A DNA stretch of 64,000 nucleotides from an uncultured Christensenellaceae bacterium (lineage in GTDB: Bacteria > Bacillota > Clostridia > Christensenellales > Borkfalkiaceae), in the NCBI GenBank assembly GCA_910587365.1, contig CAJUKJ010000005.1, forward strand, positions 66,213 through 130,212, in the 5' to 3' direction. Both the position numbers and the translations under genes were made by a program. This document shows, piece by piece, positions 40,344-49,017 of the stretch (positions within the stretch are counted from its first letter, which is position 1; each line of letters starts with the position of its first letter). Below the pieces are notes generated by a model. It had not been told where the DNA came from. It searched no databases and saw only the letters and a list, made by a program, of their open reading frames with translations.

Positions 40344-41555
40344 ATGATACAGGTTTCGGATAGAGTAAAGGCTATCGCGCCTTCGATGACGCTTGCTATT
40401 TCAGCCAAAGCTAACGAATTAAAAGCCGCGGGGGAAAAGGTTATAAACTTCGGCGTAGGCGAACCCGATTTCAACACCCCCGAGCATATTATACAGGCGG
40501 CAAAGGACGCGCTGGACGCGGGTTACACCAAGTACGTTGCGGCGGCAGGTCTGCCCAAACTTAAAAAAGCTATTGTTAAAAAACTGAAAATTGACAATAA
40601 TCTTGAATACGAACCTTCGCAGATAATAATTTCAAACGGTGCAAAGCACTCTATTTTCAACGCGATATTCGCAACAATCAACCCCGGCGACGAAGTACTT
40701 ATTCCCAAGCCGTACTGGCTGTCTTATCCCGAAGTGGTCAAAAGTTGCGGCGGCGTACCCGTTTACGTTATGGCGACCTACCGCCACGGCTACAAGGTTA
40801 CAGCGGCGCAAATCGAAAATATGATTACGCCCAAAACCAAAATGCTTATTTTCAATAGTCCATGCAACCCCACGGGTGCGGTTTATACCGAAACCGAAAT
40901 ACGCAAAATCGCGGACGTTTGCGAAAGGTATCATTTAACAGTCCTTTCCGACGAAATTTACGAAAAGCTTATCTACGGCGGAGAAACGCACTTTTCAATT
41001 GCAAACTGTTCGCCCGCTATGAAGGAGCAGACGATAGTTATAAACGGCGTTTCAAAGTCATACGCGATGACGGGTTGGAGGCTTGGCTATCTCGCCTGCC
41101 CCGAAAACGTTGCAAAGGCAATTTCGTCTTTCCAAAGTCATTCCACTTCAAACGTAAATACTATGACGCAGTATGCGGCGATAGCCGCCCTCAACGGCGA
41201 CCAGAAGCCTATGAACGAAATGGTAAAAGCATTCGGCAAACGCCGCAAGGTTATGCTTGACAAGCTTGAAAAAATGAAGAGTCTGGGTATCGACTACGTT
41301 AAACCCGACGGGGCGTTCTACGTAATGCTTTTGTGCGACAATCTTTACGGCAGCTTCCATCAGGATTCCCGCATACGCGGCAGTATGGACGTGGCGGATC
41401 TTCTTTTAACGCATAAAAAAGTCGCGGCAACCCCCGGCGTCTGCTTCGGCGACGACGACTGTCTGCGTCTTTCATACGCCCTTTCCGAAGAGGATATCTG
41501 CGAAGGTCTGGACAGAATTGCAGAGTTCGTGCGCGAATGCGAGGAAAAATTTTAA
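40344..41555 (+). CDS. Class I aminotransferase, aspartate-type
   Basis: 403 residues from ATG 40344 (RBS AAAGGAG). Starts QVSDRVKAIAPSMTLAISAKA; INFGVGEPDFNTPEHI, the SNPCNPTG-like NSPCNPTGAVY, LSDEIYEKLIY, the PLP lysine in NGVSKSYAMTGWRLGY and the C-terminal RLSYA are family I-gamma signatures, closest to aspartate aminotransferases of Bacillus type. It probably makes or uses aspartate; thrC nearby belongs to the aspartate family but is not in the same unit. Confidence 0.93.
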   Translation: MIQVSDRVKAIAPSMTLAISAKANELKAAGEKVINFGVGEPDFNTPEHIIQAAKDALDAGYTKYVAAAGLPKLKKAIVKKLKIDNNLEYEPSQIIISNGAKHSIFNAIFATINPGDEVLIPKPYWLSYPEVVKSCGGVPVYVMATYRHGYKVTAAQIENMITPKTKMLIFNSPCNPTGAVYTETEIRKIADVCERYHLTVLSDEIYEKLIYGGETHFSIANCSPAMKEQTIVINGVSKSYAMTGWRLGYLACPENVAKAISSFQSHSTSNVNTMTQYAAIAALNGDQKPMNEMVKAFGKRRKVMLDKLEKMKSLGIDYVKPDGAFYVMLLCDNLYGSFHQDSRIRGSMDVADLLLTHKKVAATPGVCFGDDDCLRLSYALSEEDICEGLDRIAEFVRECEEKF

Positions 41556-41573
41556 AAAATATTAAAAAAGGTA

Positions 41574-41602
41574 TTGAAATTCTCTCCGTTTCTTGGTAGA
41601 AT
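41574..41602 (+). promoter_or_regulatory. Promoter for the P-loop protein
   Basis: TTGAAA (41574-41579), 17 bp, TAGAAT (41597-41602). Confidence 0.65.
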
Positions 41603-41644
41603 ATAATAAACTAATTGTATTCATTAAAACAGGAGGACTTTTCA

Positions 41645-42052
41645 ATGATAAAACTTATATACGGTGCCAAAGGCGAAGGCAAGACCAAACAGCTTATAGA
41701 GGCGGCAAACGGCGAAGCGCAGACGGCAAAGGGTTTAAGCGTTTTCATTACCGATACCAAGAGGTATATGTACGACCTTAAACGCGGCGTCCGCTTTATT
41801 GACGTTAAGGATTGGGCTATCGCCGGCGAAGACGCGCTTTGCGGGTTTATAAAGGGCGTTGCCGCTTGCAACAGCGATAATGAATATATATACATAGACG
41901 GCATTGCGCGCATTGCGGGCAAGGAGCTTAAAGACCTTGCAGGCATATTCTATATGCTTGAAAAAATTTCAAACGACAACGGAATAGTAATAACCATTAC
42001 TTGTAGCTGCGCGAAGGAGGATTTACCCGATTTCGTAGCAAAATACGCATAA
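41645..42052 (+). CDS. Small P-loop ATP-binding protein
   Basis: 135 residues from ATG 41645 (RBS AGGAGG). P-loop YGAKGEGKTK (6-15) and a likely Walker B in EYIYIDGIAR (about 78-87). Only the minimal nucleotide-binding fold fits in this length. Similar short proteins occur in Clostridia annotated just as ATP-binding. Function unknown; the product is cytoplasmic. Confidence 0.75.
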   Translation: MIKLIYGAKGEGKTKQLIEAANGEAQTAKGLSVFITDTKRYMYDLKRGVRFIDVKDWAIAGEDALCGFIKGVAACNSDNEYIYIDGIARIAGKELKDLAGIFYMLEKISNDNGIVITITCSCAKEDLPDFVAKYA

Positions 42053-42179
42053 TATCAATTCACGAAATTCTTTGCAGGACAAATAATTTCCGTGAGGTAA
42101 ATGTTGTCGTAAATTTTCTTTACGGGCGAAATCAATCCGCCCTTGAAAATTTTCGGCATCATTTTTTTTGGAAAAATAA

Positions 42180-42202
42180 ATTCACGGCAAAGATTTTGCG
42201 TC
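42180..42202 (+). repeat. Family D half-hairpin before thrC
   Basis: TTCACGGCAAAGATTTTGCG is identical to the left arm of the hairpins at 20770 and 45090; the right arm is missing. Confidence 0.5.
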
Positions 42203-42231
42203 GTCTTAATTTATAATAAGAGGAATAAACA

Positions 42232-43716
42232 ATGAAATTCATAAGCACGAGAGGCGGAGAAACGGTAACTGGCGCAAGGGCTATCGTACAGGGGCTTTCC
42301 GCAAACGGTGGGCTTTTCGTACCCGAAAAATTCCCTTCGGTGTCCAAGGCGGAGCTTGAAGAGATGCTGGGTATGAGCTATCCCGAACGCGCGACCAAAA
42401 TTTTAATGAAGTACCTTGACGAATACGACGAAGAGGGGCTTTTGGCGGCGTGCGAAGCGGCATACGCGAAATTCGAGGGAATCGACCCCGCACCCGTAGT
42501 CCGTCTTGACGAGGGCGTGTACATATTGGAGCTTTTCCACGGTCCTACTTGCGCGTTTAAGGATATGGCATTGACCGTTCTGCCCTATCTGCTAAGAAAG
42601 GGCTGCGATATCTGCGGTATAAAAGAGCAAATTCTCGTGCTGGTTGCAACCTCAGGCGACACCGGCAAAGCCGCGCTCGAAGGCTTTAAGGACGCGGACG
42701 GCGTTAAAATAATGGTCTTTTACCCCAACGACGGCGTTTCTAAAATGCAGAAGCTGCAAATGTGTACGCAGGAAGGTAAAAACGTAAACGTCGTTGCCGT
42801 AAAGGGCAACTTCGACGACTGCCAGACCGCAGTAAAAGAAATTTTTTCAAGCGAAGAATACAATAAAATTCTTGCGGAACACAACGTTATGCTGTCATCC
42901 GCAAATTCTATAAATTTCGGCAGGCTCGCACCGCAGATTGCCTATTACTTTTCTGCTTATTTAGACCTTGTTTCGTCTAACCAGATTGAAAACGGCGAGG
43001 AAATAGACTTTACCGTTCCCACGGGCAATTTCGGCAACATCCTTGCGGCTTATTACGCAAAACAGATGGGGTTGCCTATACGCAGACTGCACTGCGCGTC
43101 CAATTTAAATAAGGTTCTTACCGACTTTTTACAGACGGGCGTTTACGATATTCACCGCGAATTTTATAAGACGACTTCGCCCTCGATGGATATTTTAATT
43201 TCTTCCAATCTCGAACGTCTTTTGTTTGAAATTTCTGGAAGAAAGCCAAAGCTTACCGCACAGCGTATGAACGATTTGAAAACTTCGGGTAAGTACTCGG
43301 TAACCGATGAGGAGAGGGAGAAAATAGCTTTGACCTTCGACGGCGGCTATGCCAACGAAGAGGACTGTGTTGAAGCTATGTACGACGTGTTTATAGATAC
43401 GGGCTATACAATGGACACCCATACGGGCTGTGCAATGAAGGTTGCCGTGGACTGGTTTGAAAAGAACAAGAAGGACGAAACGAAGATGGTAATCGTTTCC
43501 ACTGCAAACCCCTATAAGTTCCCGCAGGACGTTTTGTACGCGGTCACGGGTAACGACGTAAAGGACAGCTTCAAGGGCATTAAACGCCTTCACGCGGCAA
43601 CCGCAATGGCGGTACCCAAGTCGCTTAAAGAGTTAAGGGACAAACCCGTCCGCTTTACAAAAACGGCGGACCGCAAAAAGCTCTTTGACGAAGTGCTTGA
43701 ATTTATTAAAAAATAA
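42232..43716 (+). CDS. thrC: Threonine synthase
   Basis: 494 residues. MKFISTRGGETVTGARAI start, PLP-binding lysine in CAFKDMALTVLP (about 108), ATSGDTGKAALEGF and the FPTGNFGNILAAYYAK segment match the long, class II type. It makes threonine from O-phosphohomoserine. RBS AGAGGA. Ends before a GC-rich hairpin. Confidence 0.95.
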   Translation: MKFISTRGGETVTGARAIVQGLSANGGLFVPEKFPSVSKAELEEMLGMSYPERATKILMKYLDEYDEEGLLAACEAAYAKFEGIDPAPVVRLDEGVYILELFHGPTCAFKDMALTVLPYLLRKGCDICGIKEQILVLVATSGDTGKAALEGFKDADGVKIMVFYPNDGVSKMQKLQMCTQEGKNVNVVAVKGNFDDCQTAVKEIFSSEEYNKILAEHNVMLSSANSINFGRLAPQIAYYFSAYLDLVSSNQIENGEEIDFTVPTGNFGNILAAYYAKQMGLPIRRLHCASNLNKVLTDFLQTGVYDIHREFYKTTSPSMDILISSNLERLLFEISGRKPKLTAQRMNDLKTSGKYSVTDEEREKIALTFDGGYANEEDCVEAMYDVFIDTGYTMDTHTGCAMKVAVDWFEKNKKDETKMVIVSTANPYKFPQDVLYAVTGNDVKDSFKGIKRLHAATAMAVPKSLKELRDKPVRFTKTADRKKLFDEVLEFIKK

Positions 43717-43788
43717 CAACATTAGCGTTAAGTTAAATCTTAACGTAGTGTTTAAAACGGATTGTCGGTAAATAATACGAACTGACTA

Positions 43789-43818
43789 CCGCCCGCGCTT
43801 AGTTAAAAGCGCGGGCGG
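43789..43818 (+). terminator. Terminator after thrC
   Basis: CCGCCCGCGCTT pairs with AAGCGCGGGCGG around AGTTAA; only a short T-run follows. Confidence 0.75.
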
Positions 43819-43884
43819 TTTGTGTAAGAAAGGTGTTAAAACCCGTTTAGTTTAGTGATTATGTGTTTACCGCCAAAATTTTCT

Positions 43885-43913
43885 TTGCATTTTAAATGCG
43901 GATATGTTATGAT
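43885..43913 (+). promoter_or_regulatory. Promoter for trpS
   Basis: TTGCAT (43885-43890), 17 bp, TATGAT (43908-43913). No T-box leader is present. Confidence 0.6.
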
Positions 43914-43938
43914 TAAGGAGTAAGAATATAGGTAAAAT

Positions 43939-44940
43939 ATGGAAGAAAGTAAAAAGACGCTGTATTCGGCTATTCAGCCGACTAATAATTTAACGATAGG
44001 CAACTATCTCGGCGCAATCAAAAACTGGGTCGCGCTTCAAAACGATTATAATTGCTTTTACGCAGTTGCGAATATGCACGCCATAACGGTGCGCCAGAAC
44101 CCTGCCGAGCTTCGGCAGCGCACGCTTTCGCTTGCCGCGCTTTTCATTGCCTGCGGCGTAGACCCCGACAAGTGCGCGCTCTACGTTCAGTCCAACGTTT
44201 CCGCTCACGCGGAGCTTTGCTGGGTTTTGAATACTTTTACCCATGTCGGCGAAATGGAAAGAATGACCCAGTTTAAGGATAAGAGTTTAAAACACGCCGA
44301 TAATATAAATATGGGGCTTATGGACTACCCGGTGCTTATGGCTGCCGATATTCTTTTATATCAGGCTTCGGTAGTACCTATCGGCAAAGACCAGACCCAA
44401 CACCTTGAAATAGCGCGAGATATCGCACAGCGTTTCAACAACGCGTACACCCCCACGTTTACAGTACCGCAGGGAGTTTATTTAAAAGCCGCCGCCAACA
44501 TCTGCGACCTTTTAAATCCCGCAAAAAAGATGTCAAAGTCGGCGGAAAACGCAAACGGATCCATTTTCCTTTCTGACGATAGGGATACAATAATTCGTAA
44601 ATTCAAGCGTGCTGTAACCGACAGCGAAGCGTGCGTTAAATACGACCCCGAAAACAAACCGGGCGTAAGTAACCTGCTTTCGATATATTCAGTATTCACG
44701 GATAAAAGTATTGCGGAGGCGGAAGCGGAGTTCGCGGGTAAAGGTTACGGGGATTTTAAGCTTGCGGTAGGCGAAGCGGTTGCGGATAAGCTTGCACCCA
44801 TCCAAGCCGAACAGGCAAAATTACTTGCAGATAAAAGCTATCTCGAAGGCGTGTTGAAGTCGGGCGCGGAGCGCGCGGCGCACACGGCGAACAAGACTGT
44901 GAATAAAGTTTACAAAAAAATAGGATTTTATCAATTATAA
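43939..44940 (+). CDS. trpS: Tryptophanyl-tRNA synthetase
   Basis: 333 residues. Class I signature motifs: TIGNYLGA (HIGH equivalent, about 17-24) and KKMSKSAEN (KMSKS, about 195-203). PIGKDQTQHLEIARDIA is the tryptophan/ATP pocket segment. Charges tRNA-Trp. Monocistronic by its surroundings. Confidence 0.97.
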   Translation: MEESKKTLYSAIQPTNNLTIGNYLGAIKNWVALQNDYNCFYAVANMHAITVRQNPAELRQRTLSLAALFIACGVDPDKCALYVQSNVSAHAELCWVLNTFTHVGEMERMTQFKDKSLKHADNINMGLMDYPVLMAADILLYQASVVPIGKDQTQHLEIARDIAQRFNNAYTPTFTVPQGVYLKAAANICDLLNPAKKMSKSAENANGSIFLSDDRDTIIRKFKRAVTDSEACVKYDPENKPGVSNLLSIYSVFTDKSIAEAEAEFAGKGYGDFKLAVGEAVADKLAPIQAEQAKLLADKSYLEGVLKSGAERAAHTANKTVNKVYKKIGFYQL

Positions 44941-45089
44941 TAAGATGCCGCAGAAAAGTAGCGAAAGGACTTTCGCGTTAAACTTTTCAAGGCAAATCAT
45001 ACAGCAGCAAATTTGAAAATAATTATGCTGAGAAAAAGGCAAAGCGAAATTAATTTTCGCTGTTAAGCCTTTTTGCGGCTAAATAATTT

Positions 45090-45126
45090 CACGGGAAAGA
45101 TTTTGCGAAGCAAAAGATTTGCGTGA
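45090..45126 (+). repeat. Family D hairpin before the DUF5685 gene
   Basis: TTCACGGGAAAGATTTTGC pairs with GCAAAAGATTTGCGTGAA. Upstream 44975-45085 contains two looser palindromes (AGCGAAATTAATTTTCGCT, AAAAAGGC..GCCTTTTT). Confidence 0.65.
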
Positions 45127-45138
45127 ACTGGAAGTATT

Positions 45139-45993
45139 ATGTTTGGCTACATTCAACCCGACACGCCGTACCTTTTTAAAAAGGACGAAAAACTTTATCA
45201 GGCATTATACTGCGGGCTTTGTAAAAGCATAGGTACGGGTTGCGGGCAGAGGGCGCGCACTGCGTTGACCTATGATATGGCGTTTATGTCCGCGCTTATT
45301 CATAATATAAAGCACGAGGACGTAAGTATAAAAAAGGCGAGGTGCGCGCTTCATCTCATCAGGCGCAGGCATATTGCCGCCGTAGACGATACCACCGTTT
45401 TAATAGGCTGTATTAACACCGTGCTTGCGTATTATAAGCTCTGCGACGATAAAGCGGACGGAGAAAGGCGGGGAATACTGCGTCACCTCTACAAAAAAGG
45501 TTTAAAACGCGCTTTAAAAAGGCATAAAAAAGCTGTGGAAATTATCGACGCCAATATGCAAAGACAGACCGAACTTGAAAAGTCGGGCTGTTCGGTCATA
45601 GATATGGCTTGCGAGCCTACCGCACAAATGATGCGGGAGCTGTCCGTTTACGCGCTGGGCAATTTTTCGACGCCGCAGACAGAGGCTTTATTCTACGATT
45701 TGGGCAAGTGGGTATACCTTGCCGACGCCTTGGACGACTACGACAAGGACGTGAAAAAGGGCAGGTATAACGTGCTTTACAATGCCTACGGATGCAAAAC
45801 CAAGGCGGAAGCGGTGCAAAAAAACGAAGCCGAACTGACCTTTATTTTTGACAGTTTGTTTGCCGATATGCGGCAAAGGATAGCAAATATAAATTTTAAA
45901 TTCAATCACGACTTAACCGACAATATTATATTGCGCGGCATACCTATAAAAACAAGGCAGCTTTTAAAAAACGGTTGCAAATGTAAGGAGTAG
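45139..45993 (+). CDS. DUF5685 family protein
   Basis: 284 residues. MFGYIQPDTPYLFKKDEKLYQALYCGLCKSIG with its CGLC is the DUF5685 start, and ACEPTAQMMREL plus GKWVYLADALDDYDKDVKKGRYN follow; the latter DDYDKD is reminiscent of isoprenoid-type acidic motifs, but no activity is known. Mostly helical, with several conserved Cys. It is followed by a J-domain-like gene 3 bp away, a pairing common in Clostridia. Confidence 0.85.
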   Translation: MFGYIQPDTPYLFKKDEKLYQALYCGLCKSIGTGCGQRARTALTYDMAFMSALIHNIKHEDVSIKKARCALHLIRRRHIAAVDDTTVLIGCINTVLAYYKLCDDKADGERRGILRHLYKKGLKRALKRHKKAVEIIDANMQRQTELEKSGCSVIDMACEPTAQMMRELSVYALGNFSTPQTEALFYDLGKWVYLADALDDYDKDVKKGRYNVLYNAYGCKTKAEAVQKNEAELTFIFDSLFADMRQRIANINFKFNHDLTDNIILRGIPIKTRQLLKNGCKCKE

Positions 45994-45996
45994 AAT

Positions 45997-46614
45997 ATGA
46001 ATAAGAAAAATCTTGAAATTTTAGGACTTGGCGAGGGGGCAACCAAACAGGACGTTAAATCCGCTTACGAAACCCTTCGCGCAAAATACCTTGAAGAGAG
46101 GTTTATGGATGGCGAAGTAGGCAACAACGCCGCCAAGATGTTAAGCGTTATAGAACAGGCTTATAACGATTTGATGAACGAATTATCGGAAAATGCGGCT
46201 GCAGAGGATTCCGAAAGCTCGTTTTTAAAGGTTGAAGAACTTATTAAGTCGGGAGATATTCACGAAGCGCAGCGCGTGTTGGACAGCTTTAACGAACGCG
46301 GCGGAAGATGGCATTATCTTCAAAGCGTTGTGTTCTACCGCAAGAACTGGATAAACGAAAGCAAGAAACAGCTTGAAATTGCCATTCAGTTAGAGCCTGA
46401 TAACGAAAAATATAAAGAAACGTATAAAAAACTTAACGACAAAATCAATTACGACGCGCAAAATTCGGCGGGCGGAAACCAGACCGTATACCAGGGTCAG
46501 ACGGTAAATTCCGCCGATAACGACCAGATGGGCGGAAACTTCTGTGCTAACTGCATAGAGTGCTGCTATCTCAATTTGTGTATTAACTGTCTGTGCAACG
46601 CTTGCTGCCGTTAA
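45997..46614 (+). CDS. J-domain-like protein with Cys-rich tail
   Basis: 205 residues. Residues 1-65 follow the J-domain helix pattern (LEILGLGEGATKQDVKSAYETLRAKYLEE), but the HPD tripeptide needed to activate DnaK is missing; the loop is FMDGEVGNN. A TPR-like helical stretch (80-150) follows. The last 20 residues have eight Cys (CANCIECCYLNLCINCLCNACC), a likely metal or iron-sulfur site or a lipidation site. Operon with the DUF5685 gene. Confidence 0.82.
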   Translation: MNKKNLEILGLGEGATKQDVKSAYETLRAKYLEERFMDGEVGNNAAKMLSVIEQAYNDLMNELSENAAAEDSESSFLKVEELIKSGDIHEAQRVLDSFNERGGRWHYLQSVVFYRKNWINESKKQLEIAIQLEPDNEKYKETYKKLNDKINYDAQNSAGGNQTVYQGQTVNSADNDQMGGNFCANCIECCYLNLCINCLCNACCR

Positions 46615-46629
46615 GTTAACGAGGCTGCT

Positions 46630-47187
46630 TTGGGTAAGAAAAAATACTCGCATTCTTTTGAAATAGCGCTTTCCGCAATCTCCTGCGCAGTGGCGGTAAT
46701 ATGTCTGCTGCTCGGGTTTTGGAGCGACGTTCTGCTTGCCTCGGGGTATCTTTTCGGCATAATTGCCTTAATGGTTCCTCTTTCAAAGCAGTTTTATTGG
46801 GGCGGATTTCTCGCTTACGTAGGTACGGTAATACTTGCAATTATTATGGGTGCGGCGGTAAGGTTTTGGGATATCGTTCCCTTTATAATGTTTTTCGGTC
46901 TGCACCCCTTAATAAACGCGTTGCAGGTGCGCTTTAAAATAAACAGGTGGCTCGCGCTTGCAATCAAAACGGTTTGGTTCGACTTCACGCTTTGGGTTGC
47001 GTATATACTCATTTTTCACGGCGTGCTTGGCGGAGCGGACGCGGAAAATGCGTTTTACGCATTTATAAATAAGTACATCTATTATTTCATATTTATCGGC
47101 GGAACGGTAATTTTCTTCCCCTACGATTTCCTCATATTCAAATGTCAGGAAGCCGTTAATAAGCTTGTTTACCGAATTAGGAAATAG
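46630..47187 (+). CDS. Integral membrane protein, unknown function
   Basis: 185 residues from TTG 46630 (GAGG RBS 5 bases upstream). Five or six hydrophobic segments: about 10-28, 30-48, 55-75, 78-95, 115-135 and 150-170. Ends in a basic tail. Third gene of the DUF5685 unit. Resembles small membrane proteins found beside J-domain genes; no family name is certain. Confidence 0.75.
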   Translation: MGKKKYSHSFEIALSAISCAVAVICLLLGFWSDVLLASGYLFGIIALMVPLSKQFYWGGFLAYVGTVILAIIMGAAVRFWDIVPFIMFFGLHPLINALQVRFKINRWLALAIKTVWFDFTLWVAYILIFHGVLGGADAENAFYAFINKYIYYFIFIGGTVIFFPYDFLIFKCQEAVNKLVYRIRK

Positions 47188-47227
47188 CCTGAATATCTGC
47201 CGTTTGGGATTAGGTTTAAATCATATA

Positions 47228-48904
47228 ATGATGCAGAAGAATATTGAATACGAAGGACTCGTCGAAGGTCTTGGTACCGACGGCGAGGGAATAATTAAAA
47301 TAGAAGGCACAACGGCGTTTGTGCCTTTTTGTCTTGTCGGGGAAAGGGTGCGTTTCAAAGCCCTTAAAGTCAAGGGCAATATAGCCTACGGCAAGCTTGT
47401 AAAGGTGTTAAACCCCGCATATTCGCGGGTCAATCCCGTTTGCCCCGTGTTCGGCAAGTGCGGCGGGTGCGATTTGCAGCATATGGATTATGCCGAACAG
47501 CTAAAATTCAAAAGGGACTCCGTGGCAACCGCTTTAAGCAAAATAGGCGGCATATATGCGCCCGTGAACGATACCGTTGCCTGTTCGACTGAGTATAATT
47601 ACAGGAATAAACTCGCCCTGCCTTTGGGTGTGGACGAAAACGGCAAGACGGTAGTAGGGTTCTTTGCAAGGCACAGCCACAGAATAGTTGCGACTGATAG
47701 CTGTGCGATACAGGCAAAGTGGGCGAATATCGTATTCGACGCGGTATATGCCTTTGCGAATGAAAAAATAAACGCCTTTCTCCGCCATATAGTGGTGCGG
47801 GAAATACAGGGCAAGTTCATTTTCGCGCTCGTTGCCACGAAGAAAATCGACGCGGCTCCGCTTATACGCAACCTTGAAAAAAGCTTCAAAAACTTTACTT
47901 TCCTTTTAAATATAAATACATCGGATACAAATGTAATTTTCGGTAAAGAGTGGCATATATTGCACGGCGACGGCTTTTTCGGTGCGGAGGAGCAGGGTAT
48001 TAAATACAGTGCCGGTGCAAATACCTTTTTACAGGTTAACGACGACGTGCGCGGAAAGCTTTACAACCGAGTATTGGAACAAGCGGACGGGGGCGACGTC
48101 GCGCTTGATTTGTACAGCGGCGGCGGCTTGCTTACGGCAATGCTCGCTAAAAAGTGTAAAGCGGCTTACGGAATAGAGGTTGTGGAAGAGGCTTCGCGTT
48201 GCGCGGACGGGCTGAAAGAGAAAAACGGTTTAGACGGAAAAATGTTCAATATCTGCGGAACGGTCGAGGACAATATAGACCGAGTGTTTGCATCGACCGC
48301 GGGCAGTCAGCGCGTCATCGTCTGCGACCCGCCGAGGAAGGGAATGGAGCGCAGCGTGGTTAAAGCAATCGCCAGTTCTAATGCGGACAAGGTGGTTTTG
48401 GTTTCGTGCAATCCCGCAACGCTTGCGCGCGATTTGGGGCTTTTGCTCGGCACGCTTACCGAAGTTGACGGTACGCTTGTAAAGACGGATAAAGCCGTTT
48501 CCGACTACGAGATAAAAAGCATAACCCCCTTCGATATGTTCCCCCAGACCAAGTGGTGCGAGACGTTGGTTGTTCTTTCCCACAAAAAGCCCGACGGACA
48601 TATCAACATAAAAGTTGAGTTCGGAGAAGAGGAAGGGCAAGTATCTTTGAAAGAGGTTGTCAAACGTGCCGAAGAGCGCAAGCCGAAAGATAAAGTAACT
48701 TACAAGATGATACAGAAGTATATCGAGGAAAATTACGGCTTCAAAGTCCACACGGCTTACATCGCCGAAGTCAAACGGGATTTAGGCTTGCCTATGTATG
48801 ATGCGCCCAATGCCGTAGAAGAATTAAAAAGACCGAGAGCGCATCCAACTCTCAAAATGGTTGAAGCAATAAAAGAAACGTTAAAGCATTTTGAGATGAT
48901 ATAA
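47228..48904 (+). CDS. rlmD: 23S rRNA (uracil-5-)-methyltransferase RlmD/RumA, 3' end replaced by the integrated element
   Basis: 558 residues from ATG 47228. TRAM domain (1-60), iron-sulfur Cys pattern CPVFGKCGGCDLQH, SAM motif ALDLYSGGGLLTAML and the catalytic Cys in VLVSCNPATLARDLG. The native protein should end soon after WCETLVVLS (about 448). Here the frame runs across attL (48559-48579) into element DNA, which adds a tail of about 108 residues (HINIKVEFGEEE..KVTYKMIQKYIEENYGFKV..LKHFEMI). Similar tails follow RumA in other Clostridia, always from elements. The catalytic domain is complete, so the enzyme is probably active. The native 3' end now forms the end of the recombinase gene. 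Confidence 0.92.
   Translation: MMQKNIEYEGLVEGLGTDGEGIIKIEGTTAFVPFCLVGERVRFKALKVKGNIAYGKLVKVLNPAYSRVNPVCPVFGKCGGCDLQHMDYAEQLKFKRDSVATALSKIGGIYAPVNDTVACSTEYNYRNKLALPLGVDENGKTVVGFFARHSHRIVATDSCAIQAKWANIVFDAVYAFANEKINAFLRHIVVREIQGKFIFALVATKKIDAAPLIRNLEKSFKNFTFLLNINTSDTNVIFGKEWHILHGDGFFGAEEQGIKYSAGANTFLQVNDDVRGKLYNRVLEQADGGDVALDLYSGGGLLTAMLAKKCKAAYGIEVVEEASRCADGLKEKNGLDGKMFNICGTVEDNIDRVFASTAGSQRVIVCDPPRKGMERSVVKAIASSNADKVVLVSCNPATLARDLGLLLGTLTEVDGTLVKTDKAVSDYEIKSITPFDMFPQTKWCETLVVLSHKKPDGHINIKVEFGEEEGQVSLKEVVKRAEERKPKDKVTYKMIQKYIEENYGFKVHTAYIAEVKRDLGLPMYDAPNAVEELKRPRAHPTLKMVEAIKETLKHFEMI
48559..48579 (+). repeat. attL of the integrated element
   Basis: 21 bp (CGAGACGTTGG + TTGTTCTTTC) identical to 61745-61765, and in the same codon phase, encoding ETLVVLS. 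Confidence 0.9.
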
Positions 48905-48945
48905 TTTTAATTATATTAAAATGTAATCAGAAGTGTTGATTTAAC

Positions 48946-48974
48946 TTGACATATATATTAAAATATAATATATT
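48946..48974 (+). promoter_or_regulatory. Promoter for the RnlA-type operon
   Basis: TTGACA (48946-48951), 17 bp, TATATT (48969-48974). Several overlapping TATAAT runs nearby (48964, 48974) make the exact -10 uncertain. Confidence 0.6.
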
Positions 48975-49017
48975 ATAATATCTTTTAATTAACGAACAAA
49001 AACAGAGGAAAAATCAT

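Noticed and set aside
43819..43938. T-box riboswitch before trpS
   Set aside because: No Stem I pattern, T-box sequence or terminator/antiterminator was found in this 120-bp leader.
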